From Agromyces luteolus (GTDB lineage Bacteria; Actinomycetota; Actinomycetes; Actinomycetales; Microbacteriaceae): a stretch of DNA of 64,000 bases. The notes below the pieces were generated by a model, which was given only the letters and a program-made list of their open reading frames with translations, had not been told where the DNA came from and did not search any database. The stretch is from positions 186,001-250,000 of the forward strand of contig NZ_WODA01000023.1 in assembly GCF_009729855.1 (NCBI RefSeq). The letters are read 5' to 3'. Of the stretch, positions 1 through 8,812 are shown one piece after another. Both the position numbers and the translations under genes were made by a program. The first letter of the stretch is position 1; every line of letters begins with the position of its first letter.

Positions 1-2
1 GC

Positions 3-34
3 GGGAGGGGCCGCGAGCCGGTCGGGCCCCTCCC
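3..34. terminator. Hairpin terminator after the binding-protein gene
   Basis: A perfect 10-bp inverted repeat (GGGAGGGGCC at 3-12 and GGCCCCTCCC at 25-34) lies just past the stop codon of the leftward lipoprotein gene that ends at 42. It fits a GC-rich terminator. No U-tract follows, which is common in actinobacteria. Confidence 0.6.
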
Positions 35-41
35 CCGATGA

Positions 42-1175
42 TCAACCGCCGGTGACGCTCGCGGGCGGCTCGACGCCGTAGTCGGCCTGCCAACCCTCGA
101 CGAGGTTGTCGGCGGTGACCTTGGTCGGGTCGGATGCCACGAGCTCGGGCGCGTCCTTGCCGAGCACGCCGTACGCTCCCGCCCGGGCGAGCCCGGCGCC
201 GATGTCGAGCGACCCGTTGCCGACCATGCCGGCGACGTTGGTGCCCGTGACCATGGCGGCGGCGACGGTCGTGTCGAGGTCGTTGGTGACGACCTGGATG
301 TCGGTACGGCCGGTGGCGCGGATGGCAGCCAGCACGCCCTGGGCCGCGGTGGCCCACGAGACGTAGATGCCCGTCAGGTTCGGGTTCTTGGCGATCATTG
401 CCGCGGCGGCGGCCTGCGTCGCGGTCTCGTCGGCGAAGCCCTGCTCCTCGACGACCGTGATGTCGGGGTACTCGTAGGCGAGCCAGTCGGTGAACGACCG
501 GTCGCGCTGGTTGGTGAACCAGAAGTTGGCGTTGAAGGTGAGGACGCCGACCTCGCCCTCGCCGTCGAGCGCGTCGCCGAGGATCTCGGCGTTCGCACGG
601 CCGGCCTTCGCGAGGTCCTCGGTGACGATCGAGACGAACTCGTCGCCCGCGGCGTATCCCTCGGGCGGCGTGGTCATGATGACGAGCTTCGCGCCCGCGT
701 CGAGGATCGGCTGGAACGACTTCGCCGCGGAGGTCGGGTCGACCGCGATGGCGACGACGATGTCGGGGTCGAGGGCCATGACGGTCTGGACGTTGTTGGC
801 CTGCGTGCCCGCGTCGAAGTTCGCCTGCGTGCTGGCGACGACCTCGATGCCGAGCTCCTCGAACTCGGCACGGGCGCCCTCCTCGACGGCGGCGACGAAG
901 TCGCCGGAGGTGTGCCACACGAACGCGGCGGTGTAGTCGCCGGCCTGCACCTCGGCGAGCTCGTCGTCGGTGAGCTCGAGTTCGGCGAGCGCGCCGGGCA
1001 CCTCGCCGTTCGGGCCTTCGAACTCGAGGCTGGGCTCGGCGGCGGCCGCGCTCGGCTCGGCCGGAGCGGCGGCGGTTCCCTGGGCGGCGCAGCCGCTCAG
1101 CATGAGGGCGGATGCGACGGCGCCGACGAGCGAGACCCGGAGGACTCGCGTCGGGGCGAACGGTGATCGTGCCAT
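42..1175 (-). CDS. Sugar-type ABC transporter substrate-binding lipoprotein
   Basis: This is a 377-residue extracytoplasmic solute-binding protein of the type 1 periplasmic-binding fold (RbsB-like). Residues 1-29 form a lipoprotein signal: basic N-terminus, hydrophobic stretch, and lipobox LSGC with the lipidated Cys at about position 29. A low-complexity Ala/Glu linker follows and then the two-lobed binding domain, with segments such as DPDIVVAIAVDPTSAA typical of the family. It would capture a sugar or similar small ligand at the outer face of the membrane. The permease and ATPase genes would lie beyond the left edge of the window, if present. It is divergent from a ROK regulator that probably controls it. 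The ligand cannot be read from sequence. Confidence 0.85.
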   Translation of the reverse strand: MARSPFAPTRVLRVSLVGAVASALMLSGCAAQGTAAAPAEPSAAAAEPSLEFEGPNGEVPGALAELELTDDELAEVQAGDYTAAFVWHTSGDFVAAVEEGARAEFEELGIEVVASTQANFDAGTQANNVQTVMALDPDIVVAIAVDPTSAAKSFQPILDAGAKLVIMTTPPEGYAAGDEFVSIVTEDLAKAGRANAEILGDALDGEGEVGVLTFNANFWFTNQRDRSFTDWLAYEYPDITVVEEQGFADETATQAAAAAMIAKNPNLTGIYVSWATAAQGVLAAIRATGRTDIQVVTNDLDTTVAAAMVTGTNVAGMVGNGSLDIGAGLARAGAYGVLGKDAPELVASDPTKVTADNLVEGWQADYGVEPPASVTGG

Positions 1176-1261
1176 GGTGTGGGACCTTCCTGTGCGGGAC
1201 GTGACCTGGGTGCGACGACCGGCCGGCCTGGTGCATGTCGACGGCGAGCGTGCGCTGTCAT

Positions 1262-1284
1262 TTTGATTTCATCCAGCAATCAAA
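1262..1284. promoter_or_regulatory. Inverted repeat, probable ROK operator
   Basis: TTTGATT (1262-1268) and AATCAAA (1278-1284) form a perfect 7-bp inverted repeat with a 9-bp spacer, in an AT-rich pocket between the divergent binding-protein and ROK genes. Position and base composition fit an operator for the adjacent ROK repressor; this is inferred, not shown. Confidence 0.5.
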
Positions 1285-1390
1285 GTCAAGGGAATTCTCG
1301 GAAATCGCCGTGCCGAACGCGCCGGAGCCTCCCCCGCAGCATCCGTCTGCCATGATTTACGCTCAGATTGCACTGAAATCGGGGAGAGCG

Positions 1391-2539
1391 ATGGTCAACG
1401 ACACGCGACAGCTGAACCGGATGGCGGTGCTCACCGAGCTCCTCCGCATCCGGCCGGCGAGCCGGAAGCAGCTCGCCGCGGCATCCGGCCTCTCCGCCGC
1501 GACGGTCACTCGCGCGGTCGAGCAGCTCATCGCCGAGGGCGTCCTCGTCGAGACATCCGAGCTGGTGTCGGAACAGCGCGGCCGCCGGGCCGTGCTGCTC
1601 GACGTCGTCGCCGACCGCACGTTCGTCGTCGGGGTCGACCTCGGCGCGTCGAACGCGCGCATCCTGCTCGCCGACCTCGTCGGCACCCCCGTCGAGCGAC
1701 GCGAACTCGCGACACCGGTCCGAGCGGATGCCGCGGAGCTCGCCGAGTGGCTCGCCTCGGCGGCACGCGACCTCGCGGGCGATCGGTGGGACCGCGTCGA
1801 GCGCCTGTACCTGGGCCTGCCGGGCGCGGTCGGGCGCGACGGCTCGACGATCTCGAACGCGCCGAACCTGCCGCAGGTGGAGGCGCCCGGCTTCCTCGAG
1901 CTCGTCCGCCTCGCCGCGGACCGGCCGGTCGGGGCCGACAACGACGCGAACCTCGCCCTGCTCGGCGAGCAGCACTTCGGCGCCGCGCGCGCGGCGCCCA
2001 CGGCGGTCATGGTCACGATCGGCGCCGGCCTCGGTGCCGGCATCGCGATCGACGGCCGGATCCTCCGCGGGGCGCGCGGCGTCGTGGGCGAGTTCGGGCA
2101 GCTGCCCGCGGGCCCCCTCGGCACGCGCCTCGAGCTCATGGTGACCGGCCCCGGCATCATGCGCCTCGCCGCCGAGGCCGGCGTCCGGCTCGGCTCCCCC
2201 GCCGACCTCTTCGCGACCGACGCCTCGGAACCCGTGCGCGCGCTCCGCGCGCACTTCGACCAGGCGATGCTCATCGTCCTCACCGCCGCGACCGTGTCGT
2301 GCGAACCCGAGGTCATCGTGCTCGGCGGCGGCATCGCGAAGTCGCTCGCCCGCGACCTCGGCCGCTACGAGACGGTCCTCGAGCACCACCTGGGCACGGC
2401 GCCGCGCCTCACGGCCTCCGAGCTCGGCGACTTCGCCGGCGCGACGGGCGCCGTGGTCGCCGCCCTGCACGAGGTGTACCGGTCCATGGGGATCGACGAA
2501 CGCGCCTTCGGCGACCTGCCGGTCGCCGCGGCGGTCTGA
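1391..2539 (+). CDS. ROK family transcriptional regulator
   Basis: This 382-residue protein has an N-terminal winged helix-turn-helix (about residues 8-60) joined to a sugar-kinase-like ROK domain (phosphate-binding segment VGVDLGASNARILLADL, then GLPGAV and a Gly-rich GAGLGAG stretch). The CxCGxxGC zinc motif of many ROK proteins is absent; the corresponding region reads GEFGQLPAGPLGTRLELMV. It is therefore a regulator rather than a kinase and probably lacks the structural zinc. The ATG at 1391 was chosen because GGGGAGAG lies just before it and the HTH begins at once; an in-frame upstream extension has no family similarity. It likely represses the divergent binding-protein gene until its sugar ligand binds. 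Confidence 0.85.
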   Translation: MVNDTRQLNRMAVLTELLRIRPASRKQLAAASGLSAATVTRAVEQLIAEGVLVETSELVSEQRGRRAVLLDVVADRTFVVGVDLGASNARILLADLVGTPVERRELATPVRADAAELAEWLASAARDLAGDRWDRVERLYLGLPGAVGRDGSTISNAPNLPQVEAPGFLELVRLAADRPVGADNDANLALLGEQHFGAARAAPTAVMVTIGAGLGAGIAIDGRILRGARGVVGEFGQLPAGPLGTRLELMVTGPGIMRLAAEAGVRLGSPADLFATDASEPVRALRAHFDQAMLIVLTAATVSCEPEVIVLGGGIAKSLARDLGRYETVLEHHLGTAPRLTASELGDFAGATGAVVAALHEVYRSMGIDERAFGDLPVAAAV

Positions 2540-2543
2540 CGAT

Positions 2544-3746
2544 TCAGAGCAGGATCGAGAGCGGCTGCTCGATCCGCCGCTGGAACGCGGCGAGCCAGCG
2601 GGCCGCGAGCGCGCCGTCGAGCACGCGGTGATCGGCCGACAGCGTCACGGTCATGATCGCCGCGACGCCGAGCCCGCCCTCGTCGTCGACGACCGGCATC
2701 CGGCGCGCCGCCCCGACCGCGAGGATGCCCGCGTGCGGCGGGCTGATGATCGCGGAGAACTCAGTGGTGCCGTACATGCCGAGGTTGGAGACCGCGAAGC
2801 TGCCGCCCTCGAGCTCGTCCTGGCGGAGCCGGCCCGAGCGTCCCCGCTCCGCGAGGTCGGCCGTCGTCGCCGCGAGCTCGACGAGCCCGAGCCGGTCGAC
2901 GCCGCGCACGACCGGCATGAGCAGTCCGTCGTCGATCGCGACCGCCACCGCGATGTCGGCGCTGCGATGCCGGTGGATCACCGTCTCGCCCCACGTCGCG
3001 TTGGCCTCCGGCACGTCGGCGAGGGCCCCGGCGCACGCCTTCACGACGAAGTCGTTCAGCGAGACCTTGACCGGCGCGGCCTCGTTCACGCGTCGCCGGA
3101 GCTCGAGCAGCTCGTCGACACGGCAGTCCGCGCGAAGGAAGAAGTGCGGGACGGTGGCGGAGCTCTCGGTGACGCGGCGTGCGATGGCGCGTCGCATCCG
3201 GGTGAGCGGGACCTCCTCGACGAGTTCGGCCGGAGCGGCCGCGGTCGCCGATGCGGTCGCCGCGGCGGCCGTGGTCTCCCCAGGCTGTGACGCGGATGCC
3301 GCGCCCGCCGCCTGTGCTTCGAGGTCGCGCCGCACGATCCGACCGCCGGGGCCGGTGCCGTGCAGCCGCGCGAGGTCGATCCCCTGCTCGCGGGCGAGCC
3401 GTCGCACGATCGGGCTCGCGAACAGGCGACCCTCGCCGACGGCCGACCCGGTCGCGGGCGCGGCATCCGGCGCTGCATCCGGCCCATCTCCGTCGTCGAC
3501 GGTCTCCCCCGGCGCCCCGATCACCGCGATCGGCTCGCCGATCGCGACCGCGGCGCCCGGATCGACGAGCAGCCGCAGCACGGTCCCCTCCGCCTCGGCC
3601 GCGTACTCGACGACGGCCTTCTCGGTCTCGACCTCCGCGAGCGGGGTCCCGACCGAGACCTCCTGCCCGGTCTCGACGAGCCAGGCCTGGATCGCGGCCT
3701 CGGTGACCCCGGCGAGCACCTCCGGCATCCGGACGACGGTCGCCAT
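2544..3746 (-). CDS. Dihydrolipoamide acyltransferase (E2) of a 2-oxoacid dehydrogenase complex
   Basis: This 400-residue E2 subunit has an N-terminal lipoyl domain with the lipoylation site at Lys43 (VETEKAVVEY). A peripheral-subunit (E3)-binding domain follows after an Ala/Pro-rich linker (about residues 125-160, FASPIVRRLAREQGID). The C-terminal catalytic domain carries SADHRVLDG with the active His and Asp. It transfers an acyl group from lipoamide to CoA. The start ATG shares one base with the stop of the upstream E1 gene (TGATG), so the two are translationally coupled. No E3 gene is nearby, so the complex probably borrows the cell's general dihydrolipoamide dehydrogenase. The substrate (pyruvate, acetoin or branched 2-oxoacid) is not decided by sequence. 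Confidence 0.9.
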   Translation of the reverse strand: MATVVRMPEVLAGVTEAAIQAWLVETGQEVSVGTPLAEVETEKAVVEYAAEAEGTVLRLLVDPGAAVAIGEPIAVIGAPGETVDDGDGPDAAPDAAPATGSAVGEGRLFASPIVRRLAREQGIDLARLHGTGPGGRIVRRDLEAQAAGAASASQPGETTAAAATASATAAAPAELVEEVPLTRMRRAIARRVTESSATVPHFFLRADCRVDELLELRRRVNEAAPVKVSLNDFVVKACAGALADVPEANATWGETVIHRHRSADIAVAVAIDDGLLMPVVRGVDRLGLVELAATTADLAERGRSGRLRQDELEGGSFAVSNLGMYGTTEFSAIISPPHAGILAVGAARRMPVVDDEGGLGVAAIMTVTLSADHRVLDGALAARWLAAFQRRIEQPLSILL

Positions 3747-5932
3747 CACGCACCGCCCATGCCGGCGCGGAGCGCCTCGATGCCCGCGACGACCTCCTCG
3801 GTGCGCGCGATCGCCGCGCGTTCGAGCACCTTCGAGATGCTCGGGCTCGCCTCGCCGCCCGTCACCCGCTGGACCGGTTGGTCGAGCCAGTCGAAGCATC
3901 GTCGCTGGATCTCGTCCGCGAGCCATCCGCCGTACGACGTGCCCCGGGCTCCCTGTTCGACGATCAGCACGGCGTTGGTCTTCCGCACCGATGCCTCGAT
4001 CGTCTCCCAGTCGATCGACGCCCGGTCGAGCCAGCGCAGGTCGATGACGTCGGCGTCGAAGCCGGTCTGCTCGACGGCCTCGAGGCAGTGCCGCACCATC
4101 GAGAGGTAGCTGATGATCGTCGCGTCGTTCCCCGTGCGCCGGATGCCGGCCCGGCCGAAGGGCAACTGGTAGTCGAGGTCACCTTCCGGGATCTCGTCCG
4201 GGAGGCCGTACAGGTCGACGTGCTCGATGACGAGCACGGGATCGTCGAGGGCGAGCGCGGCGTTCATGAGCCCGACGTAGTCGGCCGCGGTCGACGGCGC
4301 GACGATGCGCCATCCGGCACTCGTCGCGAAGATGCCCGCGGGATCCATGAGGTGCTGCGAGCCGTAGCCCGACCCCATGGCGACCTTGGTGCGGAGCACG
4401 AGCGGCACCGGGTTCACGCCGCCGAACATGTGCCGGGCCTTGCCGATCTGGTTGAAGACCTGGTCGGCGGCGACCCACATGAAGTCCGGGTACATGAACT
4501 CGACGACCGGCCGGAAGCGGCCGTCGAGCGCCATGCCGCCGCCGAGCCCGACGAACGCGTTCTCGCTGATCGGGGTGCCGAGCACGCGGTCGGGGAATCG
4601 CGCTGCGAGCCCCTTGGTCGCACCGTTCGTGCCGCCGGCGAGGCGGTGCACGTCCTCGCCCATCACGACGATCCGCTCGTCGGCCTCCATGCGGCGGCCC
4701 ATGACGGATGCCACGGCGTCGACGAACTTCGCAGGCGCCATGGGCACGTCGGCGCCGATCGGCTCGAGCGTGCGCGCGCCCGCGAGTTCGCTCGCGTCGC
4801 CGCGGACGCCGACGTCGACGAACTCCGGATCGGGCCAGAGGTCGGGGCGGATGCGCCGCTTGCCCTCTCGTTCGGGGTCGTCCTCGAGCAGCTCGCCGGT
4901 CGCCGCCCGCATGGCGGCCAGCGCCTGCTCGCGGACGCTCGCGAGATCGTCGGCCGAGGCCAGGCCGAGTCGCTCCAGCTCCCCGGCGACCCGGAGGAGG
5001 GGGTCGCGTTCGCGCCACTCGGCCTCCTCGTCCTTGCTGCGGTACCCGAACGCGCTGCCGGGGTACGGGCCGTTCTGGTGGAAGTAGCGGTACACCTCGG
5101 CTTCGATGACGGCCGGTCCGTCGCCGGCGCGGATCACCGCCTCGGCCTCGCGCATCGCGAGGTGCACGGCGAGCGGGTCCATGCCGTCGACCCGCCAGGC
5201 GGGGATGGCGAACGCGAGGCCGCGTGCCGAGAGTCGCGGCTCGGCCGTCGACTCGTCGACATTGGTGGAGACGGCGTACCGGTTGTTCTCGATGAAGAAC
5301 GCGAACGGCAGCTCCCACGCCGCGGCGAGGTTCATGGTTTCGAGCACCGAGCCGATGTTCACCGCCCCGTCGCCGAAGTAGCTCACGGTGAGGTCGCTGG
5401 TGCCCGCGTGCCGCTGCGCCCACGCGTTGCCGGCGCCCATCGGCACGCCGCCGCCGACGATCGCGTTGGTGCCGAGCGCACCCGCCTCGAACCACTGGAG
5501 GTGCATCGACCCGCCCCGCCCGCGGCAGTAGCCCTGCGCGAGACCGAGGATCTCGGCGAGCGTCTTCTGCAGCACCTCCTGGACGGGCGGGGTGGCGACG
5601 CCCGCGAGGCCGTGCCGTCCGCCCGCGACGTGCGTGAGCGCCTTCGCGAGGAACTGGTGGTGCCCGCGGTGCGAGCCGTTGACCGCATCGCTCGAGCGGA
5701 GGCCGATGATCGAGCCGACCGCCCCGCCCTCCTGACCGATGCTCGAGTGCGCCGGGCCGTGCACGAGCCCGTCCGCGGCCAGGTCGAGGACCGTCTCCTC
5801 GAAGGCGCGGATGAGATGGAGCTGGGCGAGCATGCCCGTGAGCAGCGCGGGGTCGGCCGCCTCCCAGTCCTCGGGCGTCGTCGCGAGTTGGATCCACGGC
5901 CGGGCCGGATCGAGCGTTCTGCGTTCGGGCAT
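3746..5932 (-). CDS. Fused alpha/beta E1 subunit of a 2-oxoacid dehydrogenase
   Basis: This 728-residue thiamine-diphosphate enzyme carries both E1 halves in one chain. The alpha part has the ThDP motif starting GDG at about residue 187 and closing with NN near 216. The beta transketolase-like part begins near residue 370 (VDAVASVMGRRM...RIVVMGEDV). The two halves are separate genes in most acetoin or branched-chain systems. The enzyme decarboxylates a 2-oxoacid and hands the acyl group to the E2 encoded downstream. Start ATG at 5932 is preceded by GAGAAGAGGG; an upstream in-frame ATG has no such site. It is divergent from the glyoxalase-fold gene and probably controlled by the GntR regulator encoded just beyond. 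Confidence 0.88.
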   Translation of the reverse strand: MPERRTLDPARPWIQLATTPEDWEAADPALLTGMLAQLHLIRAFEETVLDLAADGLVHGPAHSSIGQEGGAVGSIIGLRSSDAVNGSHRGHHQFLAKALTHVAGGRHGLAGVATPPVQEVLQKTLAEILGLAQGYCRGRGGSMHLQWFEAGALGTNAIVGGGVPMGAGNAWAQRHAGTSDLTVSYFGDGAVNIGSVLETMNLAAAWELPFAFFIENNRYAVSTNVDESTAEPRLSARGLAFAIPAWRVDGMDPLAVHLAMREAEAVIRAGDGPAVIEAEVYRYFHQNGPYPGSAFGYRSKDEEAEWRERDPLLRVAGELERLGLASADDLASVREQALAAMRAATGELLEDDPEREGKRRIRPDLWPDPEFVDVGVRGDASELAGARTLEPIGADVPMAPAKFVDAVASVMGRRMEADERIVVMGEDVHRLAGGTNGATKGLAARFPDRVLGTPISENAFVGLGGGMALDGRFRPVVEFMYPDFMWVAADQVFNQIGKARHMFGGVNPVPLVLRTKVAMGSGYGSQHLMDPAGIFATSAGWRIVAPSTAADYVGLMNAALALDDPVLVIEHVDLYGLPDEIPEGDLDYQLPFGRAGIRRTGNDATIISYLSMVRHCLEAVEQTGFDADVIDLRWLDRASIDWETIEASVRKTNAVLIVEQGARGTSYGGWLADEIQRRCFDWLDQPVQRVTGGEASPSISKVLERAAIARTEEVVAGIEALRAGMGGA

Positions 5933-6001
5933 CGTCCCTCTTCTCCGTCGATGAAGGATGCGTGCGCGCGATGCGTGCGCTGGTCCTGATGCTAGACCCG
6001 A

Positions 6002-6076
6002 TTGCATCCAATCGGAACCCTTCGCACGTCACATCCTCGACTTTCTCCATCCGAAGGGCCATGCTTGTATCCAATC
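6002..6076. promoter_or_regulatory. Two operator-like repeats between E1 and VOC genes
   Basis: TTGCATCCAATC (6002-6013) and TTGTATCCAATC (6065-6076) are near-identical direct repeats 63 bp apart, about six helical turns. Each is an imperfect palindrome TTG-N4-CAA, the kind of half-site arrangement expected for FCD-type GntR proteins. The second copy abuts the AAGGAGG ribosome site of the VOC gene. They are plausible sites for the GntR protein encoded at 6627. Confidence 0.5.
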
Positions 6077-6088
6077 AAGGAGGATGCG

Positions 6089-6616
6089 ATGCCACTCCCC
6101 GGGATGCGCGGCAGCGATCACCTCGGCGTCACGGTGCCCGACCTCGACGAGGCAGACGACTTCCTCGTGCGGGTGCTCGGCGCCGAGCGCTTCTACGAGC
6201 TCGGCCCGTTCGCGTTCGACGAGGGCGACTGGATGGCCGAGCACCTGAACGTGCACCCGCGCACCGTGATGCGGCGGCTCCGGTTCTACCGCCTCGGCAA
6301 CGGCACGAACCTCGAGGTGTTCGAGTACGAGCCGGCCGACGGCCAGCGGCCGGTGCCGCGCAACAGCGACCTCGGCGGCCACCACCTCGCGATCTACGTC
6401 GACGACCTCGACGCCGCCGTCGAGTACCTCCGCGCCGAGGGCGTGCGCGTGCTCGGCGAGCCGACCGTCAGCCGCAACGCGAGCGAGGGCCAGCGCTGGG
6501 TCTACTTCCTCAGCCCGTGGGGCATGCAGTTCGAGCTCGTGAGCTTCCCCGACGGCAAGGCCTACGAGCGCGGTCTCGACCGCACGCTCTGGCACCCGGC
6601 GCACCCGAGCCGTTAG
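6089..6616 (+). CDS. VOC (glyoxalase/dioxygenase fold) family protein
   Basis: This is a 175-residue protein of the vicinal oxygen chelate superfamily. It opens with GSDHLGVTVPDLDEADDFL, and later blocks LGGHHLAIYVDDLDAAVEYL and MQFELVSFPDGK show the paired beta-alpha-beta-beta-beta modules. Candidate metal ligands are the His in the opening block, the His in the second module and Glu near the C-terminus. Members catalyse isomerisation, epimerisation, lyase or ring-cleavage reactions; which one is not clear. The start at 6089 is fixed by AAGGAGG eight bases upstream. It is followed after 10 bp by the GntR gene and is probably co-transcribed with it. Confidence 0.8.
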   Translation: MPLPGMRGSDHLGVTVPDLDEADDFLVRVLGAERFYELGPFAFDEGDWMAEHLNVHPRTVMRRLRFYRLGNGTNLEVFEYEPADGQRPVPRNSDLGGHHLAIYVDDLDAAVEYLRAEGVRVLGEPTVSRNASEGQRWVYFLSPWGMQFELVSFPDGKAYERGLDRTLWHPAHPSR

Positions 6617-6626
6617 GCATGAGGGC

Positions 6627-7310
6627 ATGACGGTCACGACAGGCGGGCGCAGCACGCGCGGCGGCGACGCGGGCGCGCGCATCGCGGAGCAGCTCCGGGG
6701 GCGCATCCTCCGGGGCGAGGTGCCGCCGGGCACGCGCATCCGCCAGGAGGACGTGGCGGCGCAGTTCGGCGCGAGCCGCGTCCCCGTCCGCGAGGCGCTC
6801 CGGATCCTGGAGCACGACGGCCTCGTGACGCTCGTGGCCAACACGGGCGCCTGGGTCTCGCGCCTGACGCTCGCGGAGTGCGACGAGATCTACCAGATGC
6901 GCGAGCGGCTCGAGCCGCTGCTGCTCCGCCTCAGCGCGCCCCACCTGACCGAGGCGGACCTCGACGACCTGCAGCGCCTGGCCGAGCGGATGTCGGAGAC
7001 GAGCGACGTCGACGAGTTCCTGGAGCTCGACCGCGCGTTCCACCTCGGGGCGTATCGCGGCGCGACGACGACCCAGCTCGGCGAGCTCGTCGTGAAGCTG
7101 TGGAACACCACGCAGCCGTACCGCCGCGCCTACTCCCGGTCCATGGGCGCGGATGCGGCCCGCATCGTGCACGACGAGCACCACCTGATCGTCGCGGACC
7201 TCCGCGACGGCGACGTCGACGACGCCGAGCGCGTGCTGGCGGGCCACATCCGACGCACCCGGCGGCGGCTGTCGCGGCATCCGGAGCTCTTCGAAGCCCT
7301 GCAGGCCTGA
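6627..7310 (+). CDS. GntR family transcriptional regulator (FCD/FadR subfamily)
   Basis: This 227-residue protein has an N-terminal winged helix (about residues 15-80, ending with EALRILEHDGLVTLVANTG) and an all-helical FCD effector domain (about 88-220). The FCD metal-binding pattern is visible as D and H in FLELDRAFHLG and later His residues in the HDEHH and GHIRRT segments. Such proteins sense small organic acids. It sits just after the VOC gene and opposite the E1/E2 operon, and two TTG-N4-CAA sites lie in that divergent region, so it likely controls both transcription units and itself. Confidence 0.88.
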   Translation: MTVTTGGRSTRGGDAGARIAEQLRGRILRGEVPPGTRIRQEDVAAQFGASRVPVREALRILEHDGLVTLVANTGAWVSRLTLAECDEIYQMRERLEPLLLRLSAPHLTEADLDDLQRLAERMSETSDVDEFLELDRAFHLGAYRGATTTQLGELVVKLWNTTQPYRRAYSRSMGADAARIVHDEHHLIVADLRDGDVDDAERVLAGHIRRTRRRLSRHPELFEALQA

Positions 7311-7330
7311 GGCCCGGGCACCGACGCGCC

Positions 7331-8359
7331 TCAGGTGAGCGCCGCGACGAGGGCCTCGAGGTGCGACGGGTCGGGTTCGAGCTCGCCGCGCTCGATGCGG
7401 TGCGCCAGCGCGACGACCGCCGCGTTCACGGGGGTGGGGACACCGACGCGCCGGCCCTCCGCGACGACGCGCCCGTTGAGGTCGTCGACCTCGCTGCGCC
7501 GACCCTTCCGCCAGTCCTGGAGCACGGTCGTGGTCGCGCCGGGCACGACGAAGCCCGCGAAGAGCTTGTCGGTCATGATGTCCACGACCCGGTCGGGGTC
7601 GGCCACCTCGTCGGGCTGGAGCCCGAAGATCGGCAGGATCGGATGGCCCAGGGCGACGCCCACGGCGAGCGCCTCGTTCCCCGCCGCGACCATCACGTCG
7701 CGGAAGCGCGGCAGGTGCAGCGCGTCGAGCATCGGCAGCCCGAGGATCGCCGAGGTCACGAGCAGCGTGCTGTTGCTGACGAGCTTCATCCACTTCGCGG
7801 CTTGGATGTCGTCGACGGCCTGCACGGCGCCGGAGTGGTGGAGCAGCGCGGCGATCTCGTCGACACGCTCGGCCGGGCCGCCGGGCAGCGCCCCGACCGC
7901 GAACCACGAGCGCGGCACGCCCGTGTGGCGCTCGACGACCCCCGGCGTGTCCATCGTCGCGGAGCACTCGATCACCGACCCGATCGCTCGGCGTGCACCG
8001 ACGACCTCCTCGACCGTTCGGGCGGTCATGCCGTTCTGCACGCCGACCATGAGGCCGTCGTGCTCGAGGTACGGCGCGATGAGCTCGGCCGCCCACCGGG
8101 AGTCGTACGCCTTCATGAGCATGAGCACGACGTCGAAGCCGTGCTTGAGCTCGGCGACCTCGCAGAGGTGCATCGTCCGCGGCCGCACGTGCAGTTCGCC
8201 CTCCGGTGAGTGGATGCGCAGCCCGTCGGCGCGCATGCGCTCGACGTGGGCCGGCCACTGCTCGATGAGCACGACGTCGAGCCCCGCCGCCGTGAGGTCG
8301 GCACCGATCGAGGCCCCGTTGGCCCCCGCCCCCAGCACCGCGATCCGCTGCTCGCCCAT
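7331..8359 (-). CDS. Ketopantoate-reductase-like (ApbA/PanE family) oxidoreductase
   Basis: This 342-residue NAD(P)-dependent enzyme starts with a Rossmann motif (VLGAGANGASIGADL). It continues into the C-terminal helical domain of the PanE/ApbA family, where the MKLVSNSTLLVTSAI segment holds the expected catalytic Lys. Family members reduce 2-oxoacids such as ketopantoate, but many catabolic paralogues act on other 2-oxo or 3-oxo acids. Its place in a degradative cluster argues against a role in pantothenate synthesis. The start ATG at 8359 has GGAGG upstream. It is convergent with the GntR gene and divergent from the Dabb/alcohol dehydrogenase pair. Confidence 0.82.
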   Translation of the reverse strand: MGEQRIAVLGAGANGASIGADLTAAGLDVVLIEQWPAHVERMRADGLRIHSPEGELHVRPRTMHLCEVAELKHGFDVVLMLMKAYDSRWAAELIAPYLEHDGLMVGVQNGMTARTVEEVVGARRAIGSVIECSATMDTPGVVERHTGVPRSWFAVGALPGGPAERVDEIAALLHHSGAVQAVDDIQAAKWMKLVSNSTLLVTSAILGLPMLDALHLPRFRDVMVAAGNEALAVGVALGHPILPIFGLQPDEVADPDRVVDIMTDKLFAGFVVPGATTTVLQDWRKGRRSEVDDLNGRVVAEGRRVGVPTPVNAAVVALAHRIERGELEPDPSHLEALVAALT

Positions 8360-8500
8360 GACGCCTCCGCACCTCCATCGGAACGCGACGAGGATACAGC
8401 AGCGATGTACACCGACGCGCCGGTTCGCTGATAATTTGGACGAATCGAGCCTTCGATGTTCATCGAGGGTGAACACTTCTCGACGACGAGAGCAGGAGCC

Positions 8501-8812
8501 ATGATCCTCCACATCGCCACGTTCCGCTGGAACGACGACGTCACCGAGACGGATGTCGCGGACCTCACCGACGCCCTCCTCGAGATGGCCGGCCGCATCC
8601 CGGAGATCCGCTCCTATGCCGCGGGCCCGAACCTGCACCTGCGGCCCGCCGGTGCCGACTACGGCGTCGCCGCGATAGTCGAGGATGCCGCGGGGCTCGA
8701 CGCCTACCTCGACCACCCGTCGCACAAGGGCGTCTACGACCGGCTGCTCGGCCGCATGATCGCGGAGCGCAGCGCCGTCCAGCTGCCGGTCGAGGAGGGC
8801 TCGTTCCGGTGA
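8501..8812 (+). CDS. Dabb (stress-responsive A/B barrel) family protein
   Basis: This 103-residue dimeric alpha-beta barrel protein begins MILHIATFRWNDDVTE, with the conserved HPSHKGVYDRLL segment near the C-terminus. Dabb proteins are often found in catabolic operons and some are small cyclases or accessory enzymes. Start ATG at 8501 follows AGCAGGAG. Its stop overlaps the start of the next gene (GTGA), so the two are coupled. Exact function unknown. Confidence 0.8.
   Translation: MILHIATFRWNDDVTETDVADLTDALLEMAGRIPEIRSYAAGPNLHLRPAGADYGVAAIVEDAAGLDAYLDHPSHKGVYDRLLGRMIAERSAVQLPVEEGSFR

Noticed and set aside
1235..1390. Longer N-terminus for the ROK regulator
   Set aside because: The extra residues have no family similarity and the ATG at 1391 has a good ribosome site.
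7331..8359. Annotation as panE for pantothenate synthesis
   Set aside because: It lies in a catabolic cluster and the family has many paralogues with other substrates.
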